From contig JARWKL010000006.1 in NCBI GenBank assembly GCA_029961685.1, positions 2,728,001 to 2,792,000 of the forward strand: 64,000 bases of DNA. Reading direction: 5' to 3'. Of the stretch, positions 19,158-32,800 are shown one piece after another (the stretch's first letter is position 1; every line of letters starts with the position of its first letter). The DNA comes from Aristolochia californica. Lineage: Eukaryota > Streptophyta > Magnoliopsida > Piperales > Aristolochiaceae. Below the pieces are notes generated by a model. The model had not been told where the DNA came from, searched no databases, and saw only the letters and a list, made by a program, of their open reading frames with translations. The position numbers and the translations under genes are program-made.

Positions 19158-19540
19158 TATGAGTGGTTCAGTGGAATAAGGACACAGGATATCTTGTGAA
19201 ATTCGTTTTGCACTTCACTGAACCGATTACAGATTCAGTATTGGATTTTTTCCATGAGATTTTATTTGTTTTCAGACGTGATATCAGATTTCAGTTGCGA
19301 TTTAAGTTATGAGACTATGAGAACACAAGCGGCTCTTGATGTTTCTTTGTTGTGTGTTCTCTTAACATGAACAGCCTCTTGCTCGACTTCTGACTCTTCA
19401 AACTGCCCTAACTCTTTCTTTAACTTTTTTAAGAATTTCGTCATTAATTGTTTAATTAATGGTCCTAATCCGTGACATAAGAGAAAGGGTTCATCAAATG
19501 CAATTAGATTAAAGTTAACTAAGTTAATATTAATTAATTT
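19158..19540. other. Downstream flank of the small-peptide candidate
   Basis: A 9 bp inverted match (GGTTCAGTG near 19164 and CACTGAACC near 19217) is the only structure noticed, and it is too short to call. No gene is seen. Confidence 0.3.
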
Positions 19541-19830
19541 AGGGCTATAAACGGTTCATCGACGGAATGGAATGAGTTATTCCATATACGGTTCCATTTA
19601 TATTAGGTATATTGGTTTACGGAATTATCAGTATAATGACTAATTTATTCTATATAGTATTTATTTATTTATTTATCAGACATTAGAACAAATCATCAGT
19701 AAATAAATCAAACAATAAAGATGGATTTATAAAATTTTCAAACCGCAAAGAAATATAAAAATTATACTCATATACACATAAACCTAAAAACTATGTCATT
19801 CTAATTCTATGTATAACAAAATCCTTAAAG
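19541..19830. repeat. AT-rich dispersed repeat, copy 1
   Basis: Its start, agggctataaac, and the words gagttattccatata, ttccatttatat, tatatagtatttattt, atacacataaacctaaaaac and tcattctaatt recur in part at 48000-48440 (+) and 34095-34320 (-). The agggctgtaaa-type terminus recalls hAT-like ends. The copies are too diverged to define boundaries. Confidence 0.5.
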
Positions 19831-20153
19831 TATACATATTATTTTGTTAAAATTGAATATGAATTGGTCTTCGATTGGTTGGTGCTACCTTTTACTTAGT
19901 CATGACTTTGAATCCTCTCTCTAATAAAAAAAATCTCACTATTCTTTCTTAAGAAAATTATTAAATTGGACCGAACTAACTAGTCCAATTCAAGTTTAGA
20001 CCAAACAACCAGCTAGGGATTCTTGTTTGAAGCCAAAAACTATTTCCTCTATGTGAGAACCAGAAAAGGGCCTGGTTCTAGTTCATTCGAGTTAAACTGG
20101 ACGCCCCGATTAGTTCTAACAATACTGATTTTAGTATGATTATAATAGGTATT

Positions 20154-20471
20154 TATTGAATTTTTGGAAAAGAGAAAAACAACACTAATGCGATATAATT
20201 TGAGTACACTAAATCTCTATTTATAATAGAGAAAACTAGTAGAATTCAATTACAATTAAACTACCCTTGTCCCAGTTATACCTAAAGTTAAACACTAAAA
20301 AATATGTCCAAGAACAATTATACAATTAACATAAATAGAAGACTAACATAACTAAAACAACTTTGAAATGAAACTCTTCTATGAGACCTCCTTCTATAAT
20401 AATTTTGGCCCTACAAGACTTCTAGTTGTAAGAGTCATGTGAGACTCATTCGTACCTGTTCTTCAATAACA
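20154..20471 (-). mobile_element. Solo or truncated copia-type LTR, family 3
   Basis: Read on the - strand, the segment starts TGTTATTGAAGAACAGG and ends AAAAATTCAATA. On the + strand it is followed at 20472 by a C-run and CTCAAACTGGAG, the complement of a polypurine tract. It matches 35093-35368 (+) through ttagttatgtta.tcttctatttatgtt, tagtttaattgtaatt.aattct and actcaaatta. The 3' LTR and its inner edge are therefore present; the rest of the element is unrecognisable. Confidence 0.65.
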
Positions 20472-22860
20472 CCCCCCCCCCCCTCAAACTGGAGTTTATA
20501 ACTTCAGCTTGTAATAAAAAAGATTTTTGGTCTTCAATCTTCATTGGCTAAAACTTTTTCATATATGTTGAATCTTCATCATCCGTTCTCTCCCCCTTCC
20601 TTGAATATTTTGGTCACATAAAAATAAACACAACATGTGGAAACAAATACCTCTTTCTTGTATTTCTTTTTCTACTTCTCAAATATGGAATTCGGAAAGA
20701 GGCACAACCACTACAACACTCAAACTTCCAATCTCATCCTCATACTTCTCTTTCTATTCTCCCCCTCAAACTAGGAGGTAATGGCAATGATCCCAGCTTA
20801 AATAAATAAAATAGTTATAATGATCTCCTCTATCAAGGTGTCCCAAGAATAAGTATGAAACTGGACACATACTTTCAAAAAGTAAAAAATGGATGATAAA
20901 AACATTGTCGAAACCAACCTCAAATAATTTCTAACAAAAATAGAAAGAATAATCACTAAAGTGGGTAATGTCTATCACTCACAAGATGACGATAAAAACC
21001 CAAGGGTACCACTAAAAATCTCACTGAACTTAAAAACACCCACACATATATAAAAAAGGACCAACCATAGCAATGCACCAAAGGTTGGCCAAAAAAGGGG
21101 TAAACGAGAGTAAAAAAAGGATGGTAGGAGAAAGGCTACCAAGCAAAAGGTTAATGGGGAATTAAAGGAAGAGAAAATAACCACCACCTTAATAAGAAGG
21201 AGATTGTAATGGTAGTAATTAAATAACTAAAAAAATTTGACCAAGTATAACTTTTTTTGGGGTGACCATAAATTTTTCAAAGATAACAATGTGGAAGATA
21301 TACAACCAAGTAAAAAAAAAAAAAAACACAAAACTTGAAAACAACATTGATGCAAGATATAGTATATCTTGAATGAACACATCATTGAGTGATTAAGTAG
21401 GACCGAAACTCTCTGATTAGAAAACAAACTGGGTAAAAAAAGTAGGATTTTAGGGGAAAAGAAAACTCAATTCACAACAATGTTTGGAGAGATAAGATCG
21501 ATCAACTTAAAATGTCACACCCAACAACAAACATATTGGTTGATCATACCATCAACCAATAAGATACATTATGACAGAAAAATAGTCATTACACACGCTT
21601 GATTGATCAATCCAAACACTAACTAACTTTTACGAATGAGCAAAAAATGGCTAGTTTGACTTGGGAAAGTTATAAATACCCCCATCAAACCTCACATAGA
21701 GAAGTTAATGAGTATTTATTGGCAAATCTTTCAGCTTTTATTCTCAAAGTGCTTTGAGTGAAAGAGAGATATTCCCTTGCAAAAACTTCCAACGATTTCC
21801 TCCACCTTTCATTTCATTTGCATTAGACAAGCTCTCATTCAAACATTGTACTGCAACAATTGGATGTTTGGATCTCTCGAGGAGAACGTACTCTCCAAGT
21901 GAAAGGGTGTAAGTGGTTTTTACCTTTCTTTTGATTTTTCTTTTGAGAAAGCTTCATATAAAACCTATTATAATCTAGATAGAAAGGGTGTAGCTAGAGG
22001 TAGAATCTAGCTTATCTCTCGATAAGATTGTATTTGTAAAAGCGTGTACCTGAGCTACACGTAGCTTAAAAAGAATCAGAATCTCTTTGATGTAAATTCT
22101 AGCTATTAGAGCTTATATAGTAGAATTTTCCAAGTATAGGTTATTGGGTGGTGAATACCAATAGGGGAACATCGATAACAAAAATCTTGTGTTACCCCTA
22201 TGGTGTGTGATTGTTTTTATTATGAAATTGCTTAATTGTATGTTTTACATTCTATGCCTCAGTAAAAAAATTCATTTATAAATCTCAATTCATCTCCCTC
22301 TTAAAAAGCCACCTGGGGCAATAGTCTGCTCACATATTCTCATACACCATTGTATAACACACACAAAACAACATTAAACCATAGTTGATGCATTATATAA
22401 CAAATCAAAATACATCAACTAATCAACTAATATATATTAGTTCGCTTCTAACTTAGTTACAAGTATAAATATTGAACCGGACTTGAGCAGGGAAGCTCAA
22501 TGGTTAGGGTCCCTTTCCTCAAAGCCAATGATAGAAGGAAGCCCTGATAAAAAGTTCGGCTATTAGAGAAGTGCATAAAACAAGAAGAAGATAATAATAA
22601 ATAATTAACCCAATAAGCAATAGGTTGATTTGGAGAACCACAAATTGCCTCAAATCTTGACCCAACGGGCTCGTGGAACATAAAACATGTAAGAGAAAAT
22701 GTAAAATAAGAAGAATAAAATTTTGACGCTTAATGCATTGACTCACCTCCAGCAGCGTGCACTCCTGCCGGATATTTTAATATTTATTAGATTCCTTAAA
22801 AAATCTAAAAAACTTGGGGCATACCCAATCCACACGTCATCTAATACCGCCAGCTAAGCG
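20472..22860. other. Decayed retroelement interior and intergenic DNA
   Basis: CTCCCCCTCAAACTAGGAGG near 20758 is another polypurine-tract-like word, suggesting layered LTR remnants. Short open frames at 20975-21187, 21227-21427 and 22457-22746 show no domains. No host gene is supported. Confidence 0.4.
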
Positions 22861-23863
22861 TCCCTCCCATCGTTCGATCAGAAAGAACCAACAAAAGGGA
22901 TCTCAGGACTGGGTCTGCCCAAAAGCTGCTCGCGTGGAGGCGGTTCTTTTTCAAGGAAGCGTCAACTAAGGCGGAAAAACCTGTTTCACCGGCGAGCTGA
23001 AGCCGAGGCGACTCGGCGCTTCTCTCGCACTTTCTTACTTCTTCGCCTGTGCATCCTGTGAGTTAAATTCTATTCTTATTTTTTATATTTCTTCGTCTAT
23101 TGCAGTTCACTGTTTGTATTAAGGAAGTCCGTCGATGATATTACGGTCTTTTTTCTTTGTAATTTGAATAAATTTCACCTGGAAAGCTAGATACAAGATC
23201 ACGGTGTTGTTTGATGGTTTTTTAGGTTTTGGTATGTACCGCACTCCCTATCTAGAAATCTAAGATTTAAGGATTTTGAAATTGTGGCTTATGTGCTTGT
23301 GCTGCCGAATCCGATCTGTCTTCAGTGAGTACTTGATATTAGGTTATCTGTTTATGTTGCATGGTTTTATTGAGCTTGATTGCACGCAATATCATCGTTG
23401 GCTGAATTGCTTATAAAGTGCCTTTAAATTATCATGGATGTTTTTCCTTCTGTTGGAGTACGTAGAAATGTGTAATGCTTGTCTCGAAAACATATAGTTA
23501 TAATGTGTAGCTGTTTTTTGTTGATTTTGGCGCCAGTGAAGATGATAGATTACTTCTTGTTAGTGTACACCTGCTGGCTTATGAGTTTGTAGCGTTTCTA
23601 GTTATTGAGTTACAGTTGGTAAGCAGTTCCTCTTTTTGGTGTTATTTGTTCAATTGAAGCTGTAAAAATTACACTTGGTTTCAGCACTCAGACTAATCAG
23701 CTGCGGTGACAAGATGTGGATTTTTATTCATAACTTTTGTATTTGTATTGATTCCCTTACTTGGACCTTCAGGTATAACTGTGGAACCGGGGAGTGGGAT
23801 TCAAAATTGTCTAAAGTGTTTCTTTAGTGGGCTCATTGCCTTTCAAATTAAATTCCTGTGATT
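22861..23863 (+). promoter_or_regulatory. Promoter, 5' leader and leader intron of the J-protein gene
   Basis: A GC-richer, CT-rich stretch (about 22860-23057) ends at a good donor, CCT|GTGAGT, at 23058. CTTCAG at 23767-23772 is a matching acceptor about 90 bases before the start codon. A leader intron of about 715 bases is therefore likely, but transcript support is lacking. Confidence 0.4.
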
Positions 23864-26800
23864 ATGTTTGGGCGTGCACCAAAAAGGAGTGACAATACAA
23901 AATACTATGAGATCCTTGGTGTCTCTAAAAGCTCAAGCCAAGATGAGCTGAAGAAAGCGTATAAGAAAGCTGCCATGAAGAACCACCCAGATAAGGGAGG
24001 GGACCCGGAGAAGGTCAGTCTTATCTCGTTCCTCAAATGCTAATGAGTTTGTTATATCTTTTAGATATGTCTTTTTTATAAAAAAATTAAGATATATATA
24101 GATGATGTGCTTTTTTTATATATATAACATACTAGAAATGCAATTAGAACGTGAAAATAAAAAAATGATGTTTTAAAATCAGGTTATCAAATCTAGGTTT
24201 TTGATCAACATCAGAGCCTCTTTTCCCCATACTTTGTAGAGAATATGACATACTTTCAGAAGCTTAGCATATTAACAGTGATGGTAAAAGAACTCTTTTT
24301 GTTCCATTGTGAATATCATAAACTATGTTTTGTCTATATCACAATCTATTCAAGTAACTATACTGGAGTGCAGTTTGAAATTTATTGGCGGTGTCAAATA
24401 GGTTTCCTCTTCTATATTATGCTCAAATTTAGCTTTTTATAGATTTGATTGAATTAGCAGAAGCAGCTATCAAATAAAATCACCAAAAGAAATATATTGC
24501 TTAAAAATTCCTGCATGAGCTGCAGTTGTGAATTTTTTACTGGTAATATTGAATTTGCATTCTTTAGATACTTGGGTCTTCACATTTGTGCCTGGTTAAC
24601 TGTAACTGCACTAATATACCTCAGAACAGGAGGAATTTGAACTGTGTCATTCATCAACTAGCCTGTTAAGCAATATGAATACCGTTTGTTCCCATTTGTA
24701 TCATCTTTATGTTATGTGAGTGGTGAACAGGGTTTTTTGTGTTTGAGACCATCTGAGTCCTAGATTGGTGGATTTATATATTGCTGGGGATGTTGGAGCG
24801 GCAGATACTTTATGCAAATTTGTTCTCAGAACTTGGAGGCACTATGATCTCTCTTTTGCTATTTCAAAAAGAAAAAAATAAAAAGAACAAATTTGAGGCA
24901 ATACGCTTGTTATTTATGAGGCTGGTTAAGTGATACTCTTGAAATTAAAGGCTTAAGATGATCATAGGCTTTATTTGCAAGTTTGTTGACAATTATACTT
25001 CTGAAATTGCTATATAGAGAAGATTAAATGTCGAAAATAAGGAGACAAAGAAGAGGAAGTAGCATGGAGGCTGCATTGAATGAGGACTCAGAACTTGAGC
25101 CCCTTCTCTTATCCAATTCACTTAAGTGAAAAGCATGCAAGGACCACTCTGCCCTTCATTACAAAGATACTTATAACTCCATAAATACAAGTCAGAATTC
25201 AATTACAATTGAAATATAAAGTCCTGATATGAACTCTAGCTTGCTGTAATTTAATGAGATTTATATGAGATTGTGAAATGACCAAAATACCCTTATACCA
25301 GTATTCTAACTCTCCCCCTCAAGCTAGAAAGTTGATGTCAAATAGTCTTAGCTTGTTAGAAAACACCAAATGTTTACACTTTTTGAGGAATTTTGTTAAC
25401 ACATCGCCAAGTTGTTCTAAGGACTTCACATATGGAGTGACAACCCTCCCTTCCATAATAACATCTCTAATGAAATGACAATCGACCTTTATGTGTTTGG
25501 TCTTATCGTGGAATATTGGGTTACTTGCTATGGATATGGCAACCCGATTGTACACTTCATAACCATAGACTAGAATATGAAATTCAAACTCAAGAAGAAC
25601 TGACTTCACCCATATAAGCTCACTAACTGTGTGAGCCATCTCCCTATATTATGCCACTACGACTTGTTTCTTACTTTTCCAACTCACTAAGTTAACCCCA
25701 AGAAAACAACATTACCCAGTGGTGGACCTCCTATCCATCTTACACCCAACATAGTCTGCATTAGAATATCCAACAACATCAATTTTTGCGTTTCGAGTAT
25801 TCAAAACAAGCACCTCTTAAATATTTTAGAATCCTCTTAGCAGCTTCTAAATGTATTTTTTTGGGTTTTCTATGAATTGACTCATCTCTCCCAATGCAAA
25901 TGATATATCAAGCCTGGTAATTGTAGCATAAATCAACTTATACACTAGGTGTCTATATTGCGTTTTGTCCTTAAGTATAAGAGACTAAGAATCTTGAAGG
26001 CTAGCATTAACATCCATGGGAGTGTCCACTGGTTGTGCACTCAATAAACCATACTCCTGCAGCCTATTCAAGATGTAATTTCGCTTACATAAAACAACAC
26101 CGTGCTTACTTCGAACAACTTTAATACCAAGGAAATATTTCAATTATCCTTAATCCTTTGTATGAAAATGTGTGGCCAAATACATTTTTACTTACTCGAT
26201 TCCTTCAAGGTTACTCCCAGAATAAACAATATCATCAACATACACAACCAAAACAACAATCTTGGGCTTCCTTTTAAAAAAAAACATAGAATGATCACAA
26301 TGGCTCCTATAAAAATCAAACTTCATCACCACATTACTGAATTTTTCAAACTATGCTCTAAGACTTTGCTTACGTTCATAGATACCCTTCTTCTTCTTTT
26401 TTATAAAGATAGATACCCTTCTTTAACTGGCACATTTTCACTAACACCCCCTAAGCAACATACCCAAGACGTTCCTCATATAAACCTCGTCCTTTAAATC
26501 ACCATACAAAAAGACATTTTTAACCTTTAGTTGAAATAGTAGTCATCCTTTTTTAACCGCCACAAAAGCCTAAATACGAACCAAGGTGAGTCGAGCAAGC
26601 TGGAGAGAACGTTTCAAACACATCAACACCGTACGTTTGTGTATATCCCTTTGTCATCAATCTAGCCTTGTACCGATCAATGGTCTCATTAGTTTTGTAC
26701 TTAATTGTGTACACTTAATGACATCTCACAACAACAGCCCCTGTAGGTGGATCACAAAGACTCCACGTCCCCCTAAACACCAAACATCCATCTTCCCATC

Positions 26801-29800
26801 CATAGCTCGTTGTCGCTCAAGTGAAGTCATAGCATCCTGCATTGAATGAGATATAGTGGACATAGATAATAACAGAGCAAAGGACTTGTAGGATGGTGAT
26901 AAAAAAAAAAAAAAAAAATCAAGGAAAACATATTTCAATATGGGATGAGAAGTACGTGACCTTTTAATTTTAGAGACTAATGGGTATATCCAAATCAGAA
27001 GGAATTGGACCTGTAGGCAAAGAGGAAGATGGCTGGTCTTGACGAGAGGGCTCATGAGTTGGAATGTCAAGAGGCTTTAGTGCTGGTAACAAATGACGAG
27101 AATGTCATATGTACACTTGAAGCGACAAAGAGGAACCTACAGTCGGTGCATCCATAATAATAATAGGCATTGGTTATCCAGAGAAGGACCAGATGATGAC
27201 TGAGAATCAACAAAGGATGTGAAATAGTGAGTGTTCTCAAAAAACGTAACATCAACAGAATTGTATGTCTTACATTTAACAGGATCAATGACACTTATAT
27301 CCTTTTTTATGACAACAATAACTTAGAAAAGCACATTTAATGGAGCGAGGAGACAATTTATCTATAAAATTATTGAATAAATGAACAAAACATGTGGACC
27401 CGATACGAGGAAGAACATCAAATAATTTACACTGTGGTTTTAAAACCTGCATAGGAACTTGTTCTTGCAAAATATATGATAACATACGATGGATTAAGAA
27501 ACATGATGATATTAACACTGCATCCCCCGAAAAGATTTAGGAACATTCATGTGGAAGATTAAAGTACGAGTAACTTCAAGAAGATCTATTTTTGTATTCA
27601 ACAACAACCCCATTTTTTTGGGGAGAATATATGCAAGAAGTTTGATGAGTAATACCATGTAGGGCACAAAACGAAATAAATTTGAGAATGAGAAATTCAA
27701 GGCCATTATCAATACCAAAAATATGAATATTGGCACCAAACTGATTTTTCATTTAATTGAAAAATGTCAGGAATACATAAAAGACTTTGGATTTCTCTTG
27801 TAGGAGATACACCGAAGGGACTCTACTAAAGTCATCTATAAAAGAAACAAAATACTTGAAACCAAACAAACTAGGGACTCGACATGGACCCTATACATCT
27901 AATGTATTAATTCAAGAACTTGAGAGCTACGACTACAACTAGCAGGGAAACTAGCCCCACGATGTTTTCCTAATTGATGTGACTCGCAATCAAAAGTAAT
28001 ATTAGCTGGCAAAACGGAAAAGACTAACGAAGCTTAGCGGGTGATGGATGTCCCAAGTGTAAGTGCCATAAGTATGGAGAATCTTTAGTTGTGAGTGCCA
28101 CAACCTTTGGAATTGATCCATCATCCAACAAATAGATGGCCTCCTTTCTCATGTTCGAAATCAATCTTCCTCTTCATATGTAAATCCTAAAAGACACAAG
28201 AGTTTGGAAAGAAAGTTACAAAAAAATTTGGAGATCTAGTGATATGACTGGTAGACAAAAGATTGACAGGAATGTTTTGAACAAATAGAAAAAAGTTCAA
28301 AGATATTTGAGGTGTTGTATGCATAATACCCTCCCCCCTAAATCAAAAGGTAGACCCATCGGCTAAAGTAACATGATGGTAGGACTGAGAAGGATTAATA
28401 GAATGAAACAAAGAAATCATACCTAACATGTGGGTGGATGCTCTTGAATCGATGATCTAGGAGGGAGAATGAGACACATTTTGTGCTGGCATACCTATGT
28501 TTATCATTGTGGCACTTGATGAGGAACAAGAATCTGACTTAGTGGTAGGAGTGGTAGGTGTTTAGGTCAATTGACCAAGCCTCTGGAGTAATTGTTGAAT
28601 TTTCTATTGTGGACTAGAATATGAAACATTGTCTTTGCTTGTCATAGTAGAGTTTGCCCATACGGACTTGCCAAAATTTTCCTTGTATTTATCAGAAAAG
28701 TGGTTTGTTTGGCCATAGTGAACACGCTTTCTATCCCCTCTATGACTATGTCAACAGCCTTGAGTAGAGGAGTCTCTATCACCCCTACTATTGCTCCCAC
28801 GGCCTCGGATCTTAGACTTACTAAATGATGAATGGAGGTTCAGAGCAGTAGTATCGGAAAGTCTTGTATCCTTCTCACTTTTACCTGCCATTGATCCTTC
28901 TACCTGAATGACACGGTTGGATGTTTGTACCAGTGTAGTCACTTCATCATTAGCTAACAGTTGTGCCCATATGGTATCATATTCAGAGCCAAGACCATTT
29001 AGAAACCTTGCTACCTGAATTTAATTTTTCTCCTTTCGAATATCATCTACAATCATAGTAAAAAGATGAGAAGTGCCTATTTCTTGCAAAACACCCCTTT
29101 ATCTTTGTAAAATAATTAGTGACTAATCTGGCACCCTTCTACATGTTAAAATATCGGATATACAATTCATATATTCTTAGATAAATTACTCTCCCGAGAC
29201 AAAATTGAAGCCAATATACTCCACATTTTCTTTGAAGTTCCACAACTCAAGATCTAATCACTAAGTCATGACTCCGTGCTATTAACCAACCAAGTCATTA
29301 CTTGATTGTCTTTGGCCTCTCAATCTTCAATTATGGGATTAGGAGGATCATTCCTCATGTATTTTGCTTTCTATTTTGCCTTTAAAAACATGAGAACAGA
29401 CCAAGACCAATTCACGTAATTAGACCCATTAAACTTTACTGAAGTGATCTTAATGGAGTAGGAGTCTTTACTGTTTGAACTTTCAAAAGGCTTAATTACA
29501 ACAACATGTTGGCTGGATTCAGCCATTTAGTCCTTCAAAATACCCCACAAATGTACCCAAGATGATACACTTGATAGAAAGAAGCAATTGACACAAACCC
29601 CACCTAGCACAAGTCAAGTGGGCTCCACACTTCTAAAATAGGGCACAGCCACAACAACCATAATAAGCAATAATATGCACAATCTCCAATTTATATATTA
29701 ATCACCACAACTTTCAGTCTAAACCTCAAGGTTGACACCGGCAGATAGGAGATGACGTAGGCATAGTGAAGATGGTACAGGTGTGGATGGAGCAAAAACT

Positions 29801-32800
29801 TCAATTGAGAATCCTCAAGGGTGGTAAGACATCATACCTGCTCAATTATTAGTAAAGGTCATCAACCAAATGGTTATTGTAGAAGATAAAAAAAAAGTGG
29901 GGAAAAGCTGACCTTTACCCTACCAGTAGAAAATTGGTTGAAGAACCTTCTGTAGAGATGACAAAATTGTGAAGAGAGCTCAAGAAACTGTAGAGGAACT
30001 GCGCAAGATCGTCTTCTATCACTCTAATACTATGTGAATTATAGAGAGGATTAAAGAAGAAAGGGGGAAAATAAAGAGGCAAAAAGAGGAAGCAGCAGCA
30101 CTGGAGGCTGCGTTGAATGAGAGCTCAGAACTTGAACCCTCTCTCTTCTCCAATTCACTCAGGTGAAAAATACATGAAAAAACCATTCTGCCCTCCATTA
30201 CGAAAATACTTATAACTACATAAATACAAGTCAGAATTCAATGGCAATCAAAATATAAAGTCCTGATATGAAGTCTGGCCTGTAGTAACTTAACGAGATC
30301 CATATGAGACTGTGAAATGATCAAATACCCCTATACCAATATTCTAACAATACTAATGCTGTTGATTGTGGCTTTTGCTCTTTTTTATGTTTCCTTTTTT
30401 TTCTAATTTTTATTTATATAACAGATTGTGAGTTCACATTAGTAGTCTCTTCTTCTTTTTTACCTTCATGGGTTATTTGTAGTATCTATGTGGTGTCTGA
30501 GTATTCGACATTCAATTTTTTTTTTGTTAATACTGTTTTTTGGGTTTTTATAAGTGAACTTGTGAATGGCATTGGTAGTCTTGATATACAAAAAGACATC
30601 ATGTAAATTGTATTACCTCATTTAAAAAATCTTATCACCTTCTTTGGGTCTTTAACACTTCAGTTGATTTAAGGACATTATGCTAATTCTATTATTACTT
30701 TAAAGGATATCACTACTGCATAATTTTGTGAGATGGGTGTGAATGTACCTTCATATGCTAAGTCTAACTGTTGTTGTTACTGATGATCATCATCTTTGCT
30801 TTGGATCAGTTTAAGGAATTGGCACAAGCTTATGAAGTGCTTAGTGATCCAGAGAAAAGAGAAATGTATGACCAATATGGAGAAGATGCACTTAAGGATG
30901 GAATGGGACCAGGCAGTTCCTCTCACAGTCCTTTTGAAATATTTGAGCATCTATTTGGTGGAGGTTTTGGTGGTGAGAAATAGTTCCTTATTTTCAATGT
31001 GCAATGATAGTTGCTACTTGTCATTTCTTTATGATGCAATTTCACTCGTTACTGATGTTGATTTGATATTGTCTAGGTGGTAATTCAAGAGGACGGAGGC
31101 AGAAAACAGGAGAAGATGTTGTTCATTCCCTAAAAGTTTCTCTTGAAGACTTGTATAATGGAACATCCAAGAAGCTATCTCGATCAAGAAATGTATTATG
31201 CCCAAATTGTAAAGGGTAAATTGGTTTAATTTCTCCTTGTTGATCATGCAGTTATATGCTGGAGCTATGGGTAGAATACAGTAGGCGTTTGGCTAGTTGT
31301 AACAATGACTAACTCCAAAAAGCACTGATCCATTTAGCTAAACTATATACTACAAGATGATACGGTTTCTTAGTATTGTTGGGGACTGCTAGAGATCTAT
31401 TCTTTTTCTAATACTTGTCCTTCATGGAGAAAATATTTCACTTTCATGTCTTCATTAATCATTTCTTTATGTCATCTGGATGAAGCATGCCTAGGAGCAA
31501 AACAGTTTTGTTAGAGGGCTAGATTGTTATTTAAATTCATGTTCACCATTTTAGAGAAGTCTGTGAAGAGCAGCAGGGAATAATACCTGTTCCTACATAC
31601 TTCTAGCAACCATTTTTCTGGTTTGTAATTGTCTTCCTTTGTTGTAAATTACAATCCTTACAACTCGTTACGTTTACTATAGCAAAAATGGCTTTGAGGT
31701 ACTTAGTTAAATGTGAGAGCTATTCAGGAGTTAAAACTTGTGCCTGCCTTGATCATGTTTTTTTCTTTGTATTTTAATTAATTGTTTAGGAAAGGTTCGA
31801 AGAGTGGTGCATCAGGAACCTGTTATGGCTGCCGAGGTTCAGGTGTGAAGATCTCAACTCGTCAGATTGGTCTTGGCATGATCCAACAGATGCAACACGT
31901 TTGTCCTGAATGCAAAGGGTCAGGTTAGGCAGTGGGCAGATTATATTACATTTCAGTTAAGCTATTTCATCCATCAAGTTTTTTTATGGTTGCTTTTCTG
32001 ACCTATTGTTGTATCTCAGGGGAGTTTATTAGTGAGAGAGACAGATGCATGCTGTGCAAAGGCAACAAAGTTACAAAGGAAAAGAAGGTCTTGGAGGTTT
32101 ACGTTGAAAAAGGAATGAAACATGATCAGAAAATTGTTTTTGAGGGAGAAGCTGATGAAGCTGTAAGCATCGTTTTGTTGTTTTTGTTTAATTTTTAAGA
32201 GATGATCTACCTTTTAGCTTTTTTTAATTTTGTTTTACCGAGATTTTTAAGGAAGCAAGCAGTGAGGCCTGTTTTAAGCATGTAGTTTTTTTTTTTTTTT
32301 TGTTCAGTTTCCTCTGATTATACCTTTTTTCCCCCCTTATCATCGATTTAGCTTCTTGCATGCAACCCCTACTGCATGGTTTCAATACCTGCTTTGACAT
32401 GCATCAACCACATTTTTTTTCTTATGTTAAATGAATGTCACCATCAGCTGGATGAGAGGAGCTGCAGAATGTCACTTTTGTTTTTGTCAAACAGAAAAAG
32501 GAGAAGTTATTTTTGCAGCAGTTTTTGGTGGCATGTCTTTGTTCTATGTTTTGGGTCACTTATACTGTCTTTCTTCTAAATTTCCAGCCTGATACAGTTA
32601 CCGGAGACTATATATTTGTGTTGCAACAAAAGGAGCATCCGAAGTTCAAACGCAACTATGATGATCTGTTTGTGGAGCACACCCTCAGCTTGACTGAGGC
32701 TCTTTGTGGCTTCCAATTTGCATTGACTCATCTTGATGGGAGGCGGCTGCTCATAAAATCAAACCTGGGTGAAGTTGTAAAACCTGGTATGTGGACTATT

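Larger units (their letters stand above)
25000..30349 (-). mobile_element. Ty1/copia retrotransposon inside J-protein intron 1, with ATACT duplication
   Basis: LTRs lie at 25000-25310 and 30033-30349. The target duplication ATACT is intact at 24995-24999 and 30350-30354. TCTCCCCCTCAAGCTAG after the left LTR is the complement of a polypurine tract. A degenerate primer site (ctctaatacta) abuts the right LTR, so the element is antisense to the gene. Inside, - strand frames carry pieces of gag, integrase and RNase H, all broken. The two LTRs differ at many positions, far more than those of the TRIM at 9002-9435, so this insertion is old. The host intron has evidently tolerated it. Confidence 0.9.

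Noticed and set aside
19164..19225. Possible microRNA-type hairpin
   Set aside because: Only nine contiguous pairs are seen across a loop of about 40 bases, below what a plant precursor requires.
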